Positions 35,769 through 49,223 of a stretch of DNA of 64,000 bases are shown in pieces (within the stretch, counting starts at the first letter, position 1; each line of letters begins with the position of its first letter). The notes below the pieces were generated by a model. That model saw nothing but the letters and a program-made list of their open reading frames with translations. It searched no databases and was not told the origin of the DNA. Made by a program: the position numbers and the translations under genes. This stretch comes from Spisula solida (Eukaryota > Mollusca > Bivalvia > Venerida > Mactridae). The DNA is taken from contig OX365952.1 in the NCBI GenBank assembly GCA_947247005.1, forward strand, positions 48,712,722 through 48,776,721. The letters run 5' to 3'.

Positions 35769-36156
35769 TTAGGCCAGAGTTTTTTAATTTTTTGTTACTC
35801 GGACATTTTTCAGAAAAAAATCCACAGGAGGAGGGAAAAAAATAAAAATAAAAACTCCCAAAATATAGCTTCCACAAGCCCTTGGTGGTAGAATAGTCAA
35901 TGACGGTCCGATTTAAAGCAATCAACACTCAACAACAGTGTTTAAGTTTTCAAGAAAACAATCAATTTATCTTAAGACTAGTACACTGCAGTGAAACACT
36001 AATACAATAAAAGTTATTATTAACAAAATAATGAAATAATAATACAAGGCTGGTCCATTTATCATCAAAACATTATATGCAATTTTTTTTTTGGAAATGC
36101 CAAATAATTGGGCAGGAGGGTCCGAGTAACGAAAAATAAAAGAACTCTGGCCTTAA
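35769..36156. mobile_element. MITE I (TTAGGCCAGAGT ends)
   Basis: The left end has TTAGGCCAGAGTTTTTTAAT and GTTACTCGGAC; the right end has GTCCGAGTAAC and ACTCTGGCCTTAA. Terminal repeats are about 38 bp with few mismatches. Total about 388 bp. The left end of a related copy, TTAGGCCAGGACTTTTTAAT, appears at 63968 at the window edge. Confidence 0.7.
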
Positions 36157-36601
36157 TGTCTTAAACTTTGTGCATAGACTGATCGAGTACCATCATTTAA
36201 ACAGTTCTTACCGTACATTGACTCCAGGCACCAGGGTCTACTGGTATATAAATTGGAACTAAGGGAGATAACCAGTAGTATTTGGTTGTTATGTATAGCA
36301 GAGTTACTGTTATTGAATAGGAATCTATGTAGTGCAGTAATTGGTAGGAACATAGATTATTTCACTGTTTCAGCTTTCAGCATAGTCAGTATCTGTATGT
36401 ATGAGTTGACAACACAGGAACAGTACTGTCCTCCGGACTAATTTCACTCTGTTTTGAAGATTGTGAAAAACTTGAAGTATATTTCTCTTTAGGTACATTT
36501 GTGTATAGCTCTCTTAGAAACTTCTAAATGTCATTTAAAATACTTAACATAATTTCCCCAGGAAAATTTCACATGAAGGCGTACATGATGTTTTAATACT
36601 C

Positions 36602-36760
36602 AGGGGTACTATATAATTCTGGAATAATACAGAAATCTGTATTATGCTGCTCTAGGAAGAAGAAACTTTTCTGCAGAAATTATAAGTTATTTGATTAAAA
36701 AATTGAAAGTATTGACTTAGTAATGGTTATTTGAAATCTCATAGCTCATAACAATGTTCG
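36602..36760 (+). mobile_element. hAT-like MITE fragment
   Basis: CAGGGGTACTATATAATTCT and AGTTATTTGATTAAAAA match the left half of the 24793-25044 family. The right end is absent. Confidence 0.45.
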
Positions 36761-36878
36761 AAACAGAGTTTCGGTATGGGCCGGCCAGGTCTGTGGATAT
36801 TAAGAAGTCAGTGGAAGCGAGTATAGAGCAAACATTATACAGAAACAGTCTACATGGTAGTCATACCATCTACCATAA

Positions 36879-37089
36879 TACAGTAAACCAATTTACTTTT
36901 ACGAAAACTAACATTCGCATTTTGCTGATCGTCGGCATATTAGCGGCTACAAACTTTCACATTTTTAAGTTTCCAGCAAAGTTCATAGTAATGTTTTTAG
37001 CACTTTCGCAGCGACTTAATTTCGCGAAATTCTACCACTCGCGAACTCTGCGAAACTAAATTGCGCGAATAATTTCTAGGTTTACAGTA
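36879..37089. mobile_element. MITE H, copy 2
   Basis: TACAGTAAACCAATTTAC and TAGGTTTACAGTA ends, with an interior that includes TTGCTGATCGTCGG and TTTAGCACTTTCGCAGCGAC. Closest to consensus of the copies here. Confidence 0.75.
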
Positions 37090-37303
37090 ATCAATGCTAT
37101 AAGCACTCAGGGACACACCACATTCACTTCTAGGAAATAGTTTTATTCCTTTTACATACATTTTGGATGTGTTATCATCTATGTACATATATGAATTATT
37201 CAGAGTGCAAGTATGCATAAAACAGTTCCTGATATTCTATTCATTTGTTCTGTTTACAGACACTCAGACAGCATTAGTCAGACTGTACTTATTTATATAT
37301 TTT

Positions 37304-37700
37304 TATCCCCCGCCGAAGGCGAAGGTTCGGCGGGGGATATAGTAATAGTATGCGTCCGTCTGTCCTTCCATCCTTCCGTCCGTCCCATATCTTGTCCGGA
37401 GCATAACTCTTAAACTATTTGAGGTATTGACTTGAAACTTGGTATGTAAATAGATGGCAACTAGGGGAAGTGCAGTGACCAAGAACCATAACTCTATGGC
37501 CCAGTTTTGAAATTATCTCCCCTTTAATTTAAAAAATGTTATTGTCCAGAGCATAACTCTAAAACTATTTGAGGTATTTACTTGAAACTTGATAGGTGAA
37601 TAGACAGCAACTAGGAAAAGTGCAGTGACCAAGAACCATAACTCTATATGGCCCAGTTTTGAAATTATCTCCCTTTGTTTAATTTGGAAATAATTTTGAC
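37304..37700 (+). mobile_element. HINE-like element, family F, 3' truncated
   Basis: The left end has the strong hairpin TCCCCCGCCGAA / TTCGGCGGGGGA, followed by a GCGTCCGTCTGTCC tract. Two units of about 170 bp follow, containing TTGTCCGGAGCATAACTC and ACCAAGAACCATAACTC, related to the family C core. No 3' end precedes the next element at 37760. Confidence 0.55.
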
Positions 37701-37704
37701 AAAT

Positions 37705-37750
37705 TCCTGAGGGTTGTGGGTTGAAACCCTACTGGGACCAATTTTTTTAT
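37705..37750 (+). repeat. Possible tRNA-SINE B-box scrap
   Basis: GGTTGTGGGTTGAAACCCTA resembles the T-arm and B box of a tRNA-derived SINE. No A box is found upstream because the family F element abuts it. Very short. Confidence 0.25.
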
Positions 37751-37759
37751 TTATTTTGT

Positions 37760-38640
37760 TAGCTCACCTGTCACAAAGTGACAAGGTGAGCTATTGTGAT
37801 CACCCTTCGTCCGTCGTCCGTCCGTGCGTCCGTCCGTGCGTCAACATTTCATTCAAACTACTTCTCCTCCTAAACCACTTGACCAATTTCAACCAAACTT
37901 CACAGGAATGTTCCTTGGGTGGTCCTTTTTAAAAATAGCTAAAAGAATTGTAATCTATAAATAACTCTGGTTGCCATGGCAACCGATAGGAAAATCTTTA
38001 AAAAAATCATAAAAAATCAACCGCTTGCTAGATTTCAAAATAATTTTACAGAAATAGTGTAACAATATTCCTTGGGTTATCCTTTCTAAAAATAGTTAAA
38101 AGATTATAACCCATGCAGAAGTCTGGTTGCCATGACAACTGATTTGAAACAACTTATAAAAAAACATGGTTCTACTTGATCAATTTTATTTTTAAATGTT
38201 TATGTAATACTTTTAGGTATTTAATCATGCATTTATACTGTTATATGGTGGAAAATATTTTAAAAAAAATTTTTCATCGTTAAATCATGAAATATCATGG
38301 GTGGGATCATACAAAATGTTATATCTTGATAATTTCAAGGTGAACCTGTATTTTATTCGGTCTAAGTATGTGTATAACAGTATAAAGAAAATGTTTGGGT
38401 AATTGATAGTGATATATGCCCATTGATTGGAGTTTAATTCAGGAATTTATACATTATTTTTTTGTAGAATGAATAAACTCACAAAATTTTACAACTATGT
38501 TGGTAATATAATTATATGAACATAACTATCTTAAATAGCATCTTCTGCTTGTGATTGGTTTTGTTTTTATTATCATAACTATTAGGCACATGTAAAATAT
38601 TTCATTTTAAAAGTTAAATTAAATTTGATGATTTTATAGA
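37760..38640 (+). mobile_element. HINE-like element, family A end with a different core, 3' end missing
   Basis: Starts TAGCTCACCTGTCACAAAGT like family A and has a CCGTCGTCCGTCCGTGCGTC tract. Its body is different: ACTTCTCCTCCTAAACCACT and CCTTGGGT units with GGTTGCCATGGCAACC. No GGGCCC hairpin end is found before the next family A copy starts at 38647. It shows that the ends and the core are exchangeable. Confidence 0.5.
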
Positions 38641-38646
38641 CATTTT

Positions 38647-39891
38647 TAGCTCACCTGTCACAAAGTGACAGAGTGAGCTTTTGTGATCACTCTTCGTCCG
38701 TCGTCCGTCGTACGTCGTCCGTCGTCCGTCCGTCCGTCAACAATTGGCTTGTGTAGACACTAGAGGTCACAATTTTAGCCTAATCTTTATGAAACTTGGT
38801 CACAATGATCATCTCAACAAAATCTAGGCCAAGTTCGATATTGGGTCATTTGGGGTCAAAAACTAGGTCACTAGGTCAAATCATAGAAAAACCTTGTGTA
38901 GTCACTATAGGTCACAATTTTGACTTAATCTTTATGACACTTGGTCACAATGATCATCTCAACAAAATCTAGGTCAAGTTCGATAATGGGTCATCTGGGG
39001 TCAAAAACTAGGTCACTAGGTCAAATCATAGAAAAACCTTGTGTAGTCACTGGAGGTCACCAATTTGAATTAATCTTTATGACACTTGGTTACAATGATC
39101 ATCTGAACAAAATCTAGGTCAAGTTCGATATTGGGTCATTTGGGGTCCAAAACTAGGTCACAAGGTCAAATCATAGAAAAACCTTGTGTAGTCGCTAGAG
39201 GTCACAATTTTTACTTAATCTTTATGAAACTCAGTCACAATGATCATCTCAACAAAATGTAGGTCAAGATCGATATTAGGTCATCCGGGGTCAAAAACTA
39301 GGTCACAAGGTCAAATCATAGAAAAACCTTGTGTAGTCACTGGAGGTCACCAATTTGAATTAATCTTTATGAAACTTGGTCACAATGATCATCTGAACAA
39401 AATCTAGGTCAAGTTCGATATTGGGTCATTTGGGGTCCAAAACTAGGTCACAAGGTCAAATCATAGAAAAACCTTGTGTAGTCGCTAGAGGTCACAATTT
39501 TTACTTAATCTTTATGAAACTCAGTCACAATGATCATCTCAACAAAATGTAGGTCAAGATCGATATTGGGTCATCCGGGGTCAAAAACTAGGTCACAAGG
39601 TCAAATAATAGAAAAACCTTGTGTAGTCACTAGAGGTCACAATATTGGCCTAATCTGTATGAAACTTGGTCACAATGATCATCTCAACAAAATCTAGGTC
39701 AAGTTTGATATTGGTTTATTTGGGGTCAAAAACTAGGTCATTAGGTCAAAATCATATAAAAACCTTGTGTAGTCACTAGAGGTCACGATATTGGCCTAAT
39801 CTGTATGAAACTTGGTCACAATGATCATCTGAACAAAATCTAGGTCAAGTTCGACAGGTGAGCGACCTAGGGCCCTTTGGGCCCTCTTGTT
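38647..39891 (+). mobile_element. HINE-like element, family A copy 3
   Basis: Left end TAGCTCACCTGTCACAAAG; right end CAGGTGAGCGACCTAGGG, then CCCTTTGGGCCC and TCTTGTT. About eight 145-bp units. A two-unit block (290 bp) at about 39050-39285 is repeated at 39340-39575 with the same private variants (CAATTTGAATTAATC, GGGGTCCAAAACT). Confidence 0.8.
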
Positions 39892-40193
39892 GTCAGTATG
39901 GTCCTCACATTTTTTCGGCAAATTGCAATTATGGGGATAATCAACCGAAACATTTTCCCTTCTATTGAACTCTGCCTGGTTCCATTTCATTAATTAACTC
40001 TTTCTTTATAATTTATTTGCCCTAACATCTCTTTCCTTCTTTGTATATCTAGTCCTGTTTCTATTTAACACCCATTAGTGGCAATCATATACGGCAGGGG
40101 ATCATGCCATGTGATCATGGCTCTTGTATTTATTCATTTTATCCCACATATATATATATATAATTACAACAGTCTGGTTTAAGCTGAAAAGCC

Positions 40194-40312
40194 CATGACC
40201 AATTTATATGTAACTTTCATGTTTTGCTGATCGTCAGTATATTCGCAACTACAATTTTTTTAAGTTGCCCGCCATGTCCATATTAATGCTTTTAGCACTT
40301 ATGGAAAGGTTT
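40194..40312 (+). mobile_element. MITE H fragment
   Basis: TTTTGCTGATCGTCAGTATA, TAAGTTGCCCGCC and TTTTAGCACTT match the interior of MITE H; the ends are lost. Confidence 0.5.
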
Positions 40313-40877
40313 ATTTAGCACTGGTAACATAGAACTGCGGTAACAGTCCTGTATGTCAATCATTTCCATATTATAACTAAATCATAGTTGTGAAATATCA
40401 TTATTAACCTTAATTGACGTACACATAACCTAAAGCTTCTAAAGGTTGTTTTGGAAACACTCGCTGCACAGCTTCTCCAGGTCTGGGATTATTGCACTGG
40501 CTACTATAGTTCTCTGAACATTGATCATACATTCAGATAAGTGACTTCCATGCTTGTAAAATCAATCCTGTACAATACTAGATCTCCCTACTTATCAAAC
40601 CCAGAATTCAATCATACCAAGCAAATAAGAAACTAGTTCCCAATAGAAATCAATGATTAAATCTAACAGCAATGTGTGTGTTTTTATGTCTATTCAATAT
40701 ACAACACAAAAGACCACAGATATTGTCTACTTTATTTCCAGATAATCTGACCACCTTGTTATACAACTAATTGGTTTCCTTGATTGTTCTTGACGATTTC
40801 ATTGAAATTTCATTGGTTATGAACTTGATATACGTTATTATTATGAGTTATATTCAAGTGAACTTTCCAGGTATACT

Positions 40878-41071
40878 CAGAGGTTCCACTAGCTTCTGAA
40901 TCTGAAGGGTCATTTTGATACTAATCTGACTAAATTTTGTCCATTTTATAGGCAAAATACCCCCTTTTTTTAAGAGAATTTGACCCTTCAAACAAAAATC
41001 TTGAGGCTCAAAATTACTTTTTTTAAATTTCAAGGGTCAAACCCCTACTTCCGAGTCAACTGGAACCCCTG
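40878..41071 (+). mobile_element. hAT-like MITE (CAGAGGTTCCA ends)
   Basis: CAGAGGTTCCA at the left is mirrored by TGGAACCCCTG at the right (one mismatch). ATACT flanks both sides directly. The interior contains the inverted words AAGGGTCA and TGACCCTT. Confidence 0.6.
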
Positions 41072-41089
41072 ATACTATACTGTACACTT

Positions 41090-44000
41090 GTAGGTAACTG
41101 TATTGCTAGAGCTATTATAAATGAGATATCTTTGTCATGAAAATGGAAGTCTTCTGGGCAATCAATCATTAAACTCAATTGTTATTACGTGTTTGTTATG
41201 GCATACATGTAGTTTATTTATGTTATGTTTAAATTGACTTTGGGGTCTCAAGGGGATTTGAAGATCAGGATGATGTTTTAAAGTTCAGCTCTACTGGTTG
41301 TATTGTAATATAATGTCGCCCCAAGTTTTTCAAGAATTTTTTCCGTTCTTAATAGTTTGTGAATTAATGAAATGTATACTTACAGCAGCTGTAAGACTGT
41401 GTTCTGTTCTGTAACTTCAACTTCTGTTGTGGACAAGTTCTCAACTTACTTGCAGAAGTCAGCTATGTAGGTTTGACAGTTTTAATTCCAGAAAAACAGT
41501 AAGATCAACTTGCTGCCTGAATAATGTCAACCCCATCTGAAAAAACAACAACAACCCCCACCGAAAAATAACAGTCCCTCCGAAAAAGCCAACAACCTCC
41601 CTCCAAAAAAAAATTAATTGAATCAATCATTTTTGGGCATAATTAATCCATTAATGATTGCTTATTTTTCCATTATTTTGGACCTCACTCATGTATATGT
41701 AACAAGGTTTAGAACCGGCATTTAGCTTTCAAACTTCAATGCTATATTTTATAAAATCATATAGATTAATTTCTATTCTAATAAATAAATTAATAATCTT
41801 GACTTTAATTAATAACTTCACCAAAATGCACTTTATAGCCCCAAGCTAAAAGTCAGACTCTTATTAGATAAGATCTGTGGTTTTTAAATAATTATGATCC
41901 ATAATTTACACATGGCAACATAATGTCTACTGATAAGAATCTAAGAGCAGACCAAGTATTGTTCCTAGAAACTGCCCATGGTCAAATATATTGTTTATAG
42001 TCTTTAGAATTGTCACTTAGTGATCTTTATCAAAACTTAATATGTTAATATTTTATATAATAAATAGAGACTTTTGATTGGTTAAGAACACTTGACCAAT
42101 CAGGTATGTTGAAATAATTTTCTGTATGTTTTAAATTATCGTTATTGAATTAGTCTTAAATTATGAATTGAACGGTTAACATCTAATCTTAAATTAATTG
42201 GTGTTAGCTTAAAGTCATCTGGTTACAAAAAGTTACAAGAAATTACAGTTACAAATCGTTATAGTTATAAGTTATAGAAGTTGTTATCATTGGAACTGTT
42301 GAATACATGTAAAGAAATAAATGAAGAAAACTGAAATGGGACTTGTCGTTACATAACATGGTAATGATATTGTTGAAAGAATCAACATTGGAGATACTGA
42401 GATCATATGCAATATAGATTGCAACATTGGAGAACTACTCAATACACATTGGAGATGCGAATACAACATAGTACATCAACCATTACTGATGTACTATAAC
42501 AAACATCACAACATTAGCTTAAGCTAAACATTTGAGAACACTGCACGACTGGAGGTTTGTGAATTACAACAACACAAGGTTACGGGTGGTGATCGACTAA
42601 GACACACTAAGCGAGTTTCCCCACAAATAGCGCGACAGTCGACGCCTCCGCCCAACCTCCGGTCACATATATGTAAAAGAAGAAATTCTTGCATTTACAT
42701 AACTGGGGGAAAAAGTGATGCAAAAAATGGTAATTTCCGGTACTAATTACAGTGATTTAAGCAGGCACCAATCACCATTAATTGTCTAGAGCTGCATCTA
42801 TCGTTGGTTATTGATCTCACTCTCTCTCGGAACTTCTCCAAATGGTATTCTGTATGTCTGTAGCATTCTAATTATCTGCTTGTATACTGCTTTCCCTAAC
42901 ACTTTGTTTTGTATACTTGTCTATTCATTACCAAAAGCCAGCATATTTATATTGTGGTCCATTCTTTACTATTGACATTTGTGTTTAGATAAGTAACTCT
43001 TTCAAATGGACCATATATTGTGATGCCATCCATCAATAGAGAGGGGGGTAGTGGAGGCTAAATCTCAGTCCTGGTGTTTCTTTATCACTTTAAAGCACTC
43101 TATGTACCTGGAAGTAAATGTATTTTAGGTGTCAGTTGGGTTTTCATGGCATGCAGGTATTAATTTGACTTTACTTTCTATTCCTGAGTGTGCTCTGTTT
43201 AAAGTGCAATGAAGTACATGTATGCACGGTCATGTAGGCGTATGTCTTTATTAACAAACAAAAATTTTGTCTCTCTAAACATTTCAAGGTTGAAGATTTC
43301 GATCCAAGTAAATTGTTTTGTTCTACTGTCAGAGTGACAGAACAAATCAGCTGGACTGTGAGTGCATCTCTTGAAGGAAGAAATTTAACATTTGTATGGC
43401 TTGTGTTCGTCCAACATTATACTTGAGACTGTACTTAATACATGTAGTTTATCTGAAGTTTTAAATCTGAAAACTGCGCTCAAGATGCACATGGAACAAT
43501 AATCAAAGCACTCAGTGTTACCTCAGGAAGAGAAACAGACAGGGTACCAAATATTAGGGTCTTTATTATAAGTAAAGTAAAGTAAAGAAGTATACATGTA
43601 TAAGTAATCAGCTCTCCCCATTCTCACTTCATACTTTATGTCTTCAATAGTAATACTGACACAGAGGTTAGCAGAAAAAACAACCAGTTGACCATGATCT
43701 TTAAATTGAGTGTTAAACAGTCACCTGAATCATCAAACTTGAATGCATTGCAGTGACCTTGAACATAATGACTTTGTTATTTAATAGGCGGCCACAAACA
43801 ACATCGTCATATTGAGACCTGACTGTAATTTAATATAACATGATAATAAACTATTAAAGGCTATCATGATTAGAGGACATCATTAACAATGAGTACAACA
43901 TAGAAACATTTCCGTGCCAGCAACTTGTGTCCCTGACTTGATGTCAATAGTTCAGTCAGAAAGCTTGGTCTTATTGCATGTAACATTTGTCTACTACCAA

Positions 44001-44340
44001 TGACTGGATGACATGTGAGTACCATATAATGCTTCAACAGTGAGATGGATGAGATGTAATCAGCTCTCGCCTTTCTCACTCTACATACTTTATGTGACAA
44101 TTACCTCAATTTATGAAGTCTTGGGAGAATTATTACATAGAACTGATCTACTTGGCTCGATTCTTTCATTCAACAAGCAGAGCTACAGATAAGGTTTTAG
44201 TCCATTGGGTTTTTTACCCCCGAGTTTCAATTTTGTTTGGGTTTTGACAAACTTTAATTGGGTATTTATTCAAACTCATAGGGTAAATGATCTTTTATGT
44301 ACTGTTTTTCACTATAATATCATTTTCTTTTTGGGTATTT
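41090..44340. other. Long non-coding stretch, mostly unassigned
   Basis: No protein-like frame. A region of about 41700-42705 starts near TGTAACAAGG and ends near TTTACATAACTGGGGG, loosely like a solo LTR followed by a primer-site-like word, but no partner LTR or gag/pol is present. Confidence 0.3.
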
Positions 44341-44354
44341 CAGATTGTCTTCGC

Positions 44355-44872
44355 TTTTTTGGTGATCATGCAGTCTCTTCATCCGTCAACAATTTGCCTA
44401 TGTAGACACTAAAGGTCACAATTTTGGCCTAATCTTTATGAAACTTGGTCACAATGATAATTTCAACAAAATCTAGGTCAAGTTTGTTATTGGGTCATCC
44501 AGGGTCAAAAACTAGGTCACAACGTCAAATTATAGAAAAATCTTGTGTAGACACTAGAGGTCACAATTTTGGTCTATCTTAATGAAACTTGGTCACAATG
44601 ATCATCTCAACAAAAGCTAGGTCAAGTTCGACATTGGGTCATCTGAAGTGAAAAACTAGGTCACAAGGTCAAATCATAGAAAACCCATGTGAAGTCACTA
44701 GAGGTAATAATTTTCACCTAATCTTTATGAAACTTGGTCACAATGATTATCTCAACAAAACCTTGGTCAAGTGCAACATTGGATCAAGAACTAGGTAATT
44801 AGGTCAAATCACAGGGCTTGCATGCACTACTGCGACAGGTTAGCGTCCTAGGGCCCTTTGGGGCCTCTTGTT
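44355..44872 (+). mobile_element. HINE-like family A copy 4, 5' truncated
   Basis: Begins inside the left-end region (GGTGATCATGCAGTCTCTTC) and ends GACAGGTTAGCG, then GGGCCCTTTGGGGCC and TCTTGTT. About three diverged 145-bp units with AGGTCAC half-sites. The hairpin has one mismatch. Confidence 0.65.
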
Positions 44873-46384
44873 CTTACTCCCTCCTCTCAAAATCTATTGG
44901 GTTTTTAAGAAAATTAATTGGGTAATTACCCCAATATGCAGCTTATCTGTAGATCTGAACAAGAATAACCCTCACTCACATATTGATCTCAGACTAGTTG
45001 CCACATTAACCAGTTTAAGTACCAATAGTTTAAGTGCTGCACTCACTAATACCCGTAGGTTATTATATAATCATCGTACAATTGTTGTTATGAGACATAT
45101 GTAATAATTTTACCGTAACTAGGTAAAGGAACTGATGTTGCATGCCTTTCTTTCGATTGAAATGAGTTTCCGTTATTTGAACTTATAATCTACGGTAGTG
45201 TAGAAGCAGGAATTAATCCGTATCAGAATCACTTATTTAGCACTTTAAGCCAGCATGTAATAGGTATTATGCATTTATATATAAGAGACTGTGAACTTAA
45301 GGATGTAAAAACAATTCTTATCAGTGAAACAGGGTCATATAAGCCCCCGTTTTGTAAAATTTTCTACCTCGCTTTGAAATGACTTCGGGCATGTCGATCA
45401 GCCAGTCCATCCGGGCATGTCGATCAGCCTGTCCGTCCATAGCACAAATTGGCTCTCTAACACATGAGAAAAGACATGCTACACATAATACTCATACTCT
45501 ATTTGTCTGTATAAACTGGTTTATAGTTTAGTTTGTGATGTGGAAATATTGGCGTATTTTGCAAATTTGCAGAATTCGCTTATATTTTCTCTAGCGAAAA
45601 GATTAAAAATATTCGCCTGAACGAATGCTTAAGTAATACAATTAATGTAATTAAACAAATGAAATTGCTGATTAATACTTCCACATGCCAAATGTATTAA
45701 TTCCCTAACTTTTCAACTTGATTGCAGAATATACAGCAATCCACTTGTTGCTGTCATATTTTCTCAGTTTGCATTATTTCCTTATGTCAGTTTTACTGTC
45801 AATGACCACATTAAGCCACTTCAATGGCCGAACAGGAAATTGGATTGCTGGGCATCAATAGAGGATAATTGATGAATCTTTTTCTAGCTCTGTGTGTGAG
45901 CTAGGTTTTATGAATACTAAAATACTAGGTATATATAGGTTTATTGTAGTGCTGTAGTAATGCCATGACAACTCGGCCTATTCTCTGACATGAAGTGTAC
46001 TAGTATAAAGTATCAAGTTCAACTGACTGTACATTTACTCCCTGATCATTGAGTCACATGTTACACTTGGCATTTAGCTGGCAGCTCCTCGGTCATATCA
46101 AAGACAAAATAAAAACGGTACCAGTAATTCCCTTGCTAAACGCTCAGCAAAAAAGGGGAAACTGGCTTCTCTTCTCTCATACCCTTGTGGCGATGGATTA
46201 CATCAGGAATGAGGTGTCAAGAGGAATTAATATAAGTTGAAAAAACTTGTTTCACAGTCGACTTAAAATAAATATGTTTAAACAAAATAAACTTAACAAT
46301 GGCTTTTGACCCTCTCAGGTCCCCATCAATTGTACACTTGGGTAAAGTGAAGCTTGTCTGTTATTCTTGCTCAGAGAAATAAGG

Positions 46385-46472
46385 CACTCGGGTCCAGACC
46401 GGGATTGGTTCGATCCGCTGGACCTGTCGATCCCAAAGTGCATGATTCCCCTACCTCTAGGCCACTGCTCCA
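46385..46472 (-). mobile_element. tRNA-derived SINE head (minus strand)
   Basis: Read on the minus strand, GAGCAGTGGCCTAGAGGTAG resembles an A box region and GCGGATCGAACCAATCCC resembles a B box about 40 bases later. No 3' body is recognisable. Not a functional tRNA, since the arms do not pair well. Confidence 0.45.
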
Positions 46473-47106
46473 CAATATTGTTGCTATATACTCAGTGTTT
46501 GCTAATCTGCTCAATGCATACCACATGTATAGTTGAAACTTTTGTCAGGTTTTTTGGCAGTGATGCACATTGCAATAGAGCATTGCATGATTAATCGTTT
46601 GGTTTTACATTTTATAATGGTTGATGAACTGAAGACTGTTTTGGTTGATATATGTTTGATTTGGTATAATAGTTCTTAGTAAACCACATTAAACTGAGAG
46701 ACTTGTCAGACTTGAATTAGACTCAGTCCAGTCTCATTTTAATGTGGTCAGGCAATACAAGAAATCGCCTTCGCCTTGATCTAATTTTGCCTTAATTATT
46801 GTCGTGTTCGTTGTGACGCTATCATGCGACTTAATTCTACTATCGACCTTATGTATGTAATTATGTAGATTTGATTACCGTGTTGGAGAAGTTGACTGAC
46901 CGACCGAGACAATTCCAGTATAGGATTCTGGTATAACACTGATACAGGATGTAAAACACTGGTACGTATAGAATGACTACAACAATCAAGTTACCATCAG
47001 TGATCTATAACAGATTATTGGCATTAAGTCCCATGATCAGTTACACTGAAAAAAAGGAATGGAACTTTAACCCCCCAAAAAAAACAATTTTAGGACCTGT
47101 GTCCAA

Positions 47107-47264
47107 AGTGCCTCTATTTTGAAGAAGAGTTTATGATGTGCCTCTATTTTGAAGAGTTTATGATGTGCCTCTATTTTGAAGAGTTTATGATGTGCCTCTA
47201 TTTTGAAGAGTTTATGATGTGCCTCTATTTTGAAGAGTTTCTGATGTGCCTCTATTTTGAAGAG
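47107..47264 (+). repeat. 27-bp minisatellite, about six units
   Basis: The unit is GATGTGCCTCTATTTTGAAG plus AGTTTAT. The first unit has an extra GAA. The period keeps a frame open that reads as a nine-residue repeat (MMCLYFEEF); I regard this as non-coding. Confidence 0.85.
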
Positions 47265-48296
47265 TTGATATTGACTATTCTCTACTGGAGAATGAGAAGA
47301 TATCGTATAGTGTACTTTTTCTGTATGTACATTAATTGGGCCTGTGTGACAAAAATAGAAACATGTATATTACTTAATACAATTATATGTATAGGATTAA
47401 TTGTGTTCGGTCTATATACAGTTAATACATCAGTATATAAACTAGGCAATGCCTTCTGAAGATAATAGCACTGTACTTTCACTTTGATCAATAGTTTTAC
47501 ATTACATTTATTATCTTCACTGAGTCTGATATTGATCAACTTGTAATTGATGACCAGTCCTCTACAGTCAGTCTGCACTGCTATACTATTATTCATGTGG
47601 ACAACATTCTCTCCTCGGAATTGTTGTACACTGCTTTCTCTTAACTGACAATGATATTCTTGCTCTTAAACTGTGACATTGTAAGTAAACAAGAAAATTA
47701 TTGATTACAAACATCAAAGGACGCCTGTTAGAAAAAATGACAAACAAATAAATATTTTATATAGAAATCAATAAAGTAGATAACTATTACTACAATTATA
47801 ATTATTTTATTTTTTTTTATTTTTTTTTTATACAATTATAACACAACTTTGTATTTGAATTGATTCTATAGCCGTATTTTGCTGTATTGAAATACATGTA
47901 GAATACCAGTATGAGGACAGGAAAGGAGATCATTGACTTCAATATTGTACCAGGATGCACTAAACAACTGCAGACTGAGGGTATTTTGAACGAGTTCCGT
48001 CAAAGACATTGTCCAATTTGCCAGGGAAAAATCCAATGACCACACACTGATTTTAATGTCTCGGTGGAACACAAACAAGGAAATAGACAGACAGACAGAC
48101 AGGCGGACGGACGTTCTAACGAGACCGATTTATGTGGCTACTTTACGGAATGAAGAGTAGTTTTGTGTCTAATTTTAGCCACATGAAAGAAAATTTTAGC
48201 CACGTAAAAGAAAATTCTCTTTTCATTTTAACTGTTTTCAAATGGTTTGTCAATAAAAAGTAGCCTCCTAAGTATATGTTAGTGGGTGCGGTCGGT

Positions 48297-48477
<181 letters not shown>

Positions 48478-48551
48478 AGGGACGGACATACCTGGATCGA
48501 ACACTCACTGGACAGACATTATGCGTTCCTAGCAATCAAAATGAAACCAGA

Positions 48552-48747
48552 TACTGTAAACCAAGAAATTAATTTGAGGAGTTCCCGAGTGGTAGAATTT
48601 CACGATTTTAAGTCGCCGCGAAAGTGCTAAAAACATTTATATGGACATTTCGGGAAACATAAAAACACAAAAACTTGTAGTCGCGATTCGCGGACGATCA
48701 GCAAAACTCGAAAGTTAGTATACAAGAAAGTAAATTGGTTTACAGTA
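48552..48747. mobile_element. MITE H, copy 3 (opposite orientation)
   Basis: TACTGTAAACCAAGAAATTA at the left and TAAATTGGTTTACAGTA at the right. The interior is the reverse complement of copies 1 and 2 (AAGTGCTAAAAAC, CGATCAGCAAAA). Confidence 0.75.
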
Positions 48748-49126
48748 TCTCAGATATAACCATCTTCAATGCTCTCTTGATTCGGCTACATTTCTCTTTA
48801 TGCCAAGATATTTTGTTCGTAACTTTAACAAAATCGTTATTGGCAAACTTTTCTGGCTACGAATACTGAAATGCTTCTTCAATGTGTGTAAAAATTGAAA
48901 GAAATCATGGAAACACAGGCCAACTTTAAGTGCTGTATTAAATGTTTTTACTCGATAAAATTGCAATTTGTATTCAACTAATTTCAAAATTATGTAGTTT
49001 TAGGGCATGGAAATAGCATAGTTCTGATGATGTCTCATTATACTTTTATGCCCTTTTACGAGTTTCAGGACAAAATAAATCTTTCAAATTAATTTTATTT
49101 TTTTTTACATTTTTCTATCATTTCAG

Positions 49127-49190
49127 ATCTGGTTGGATGGTGTTGTTGTAAATACAGAGGGAAGTCATTTCTGGTTAAAGCATATGTAAG
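49127..49190 (+). CDS. Weak candidate internal exon (64 bases)
   Basis: A long T-rich tract and CTATCATTTCAG precede it and AAG|GTATGA follows. Two frames are open: one reads LVGWCCCKYRGKSFLVKAYV throughout; the other reads IWLDGVVVNTEGSHFWLKHM then stops. Splice context is good but no family is recognised and no partner exon is proven. Confidence 0.25.
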
Positions 49191-49223
49191 GTATGATACA
49201 TTGTACCGGTATGTAAACATGGT

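Noticed and set aside
41700..42705. Solo LTR of a Gypsy-type element
   Set aside because: Only a loose TGT...ACA boundary and a TGGGGG word afterwards; no second LTR, gag or pol, so not supported.
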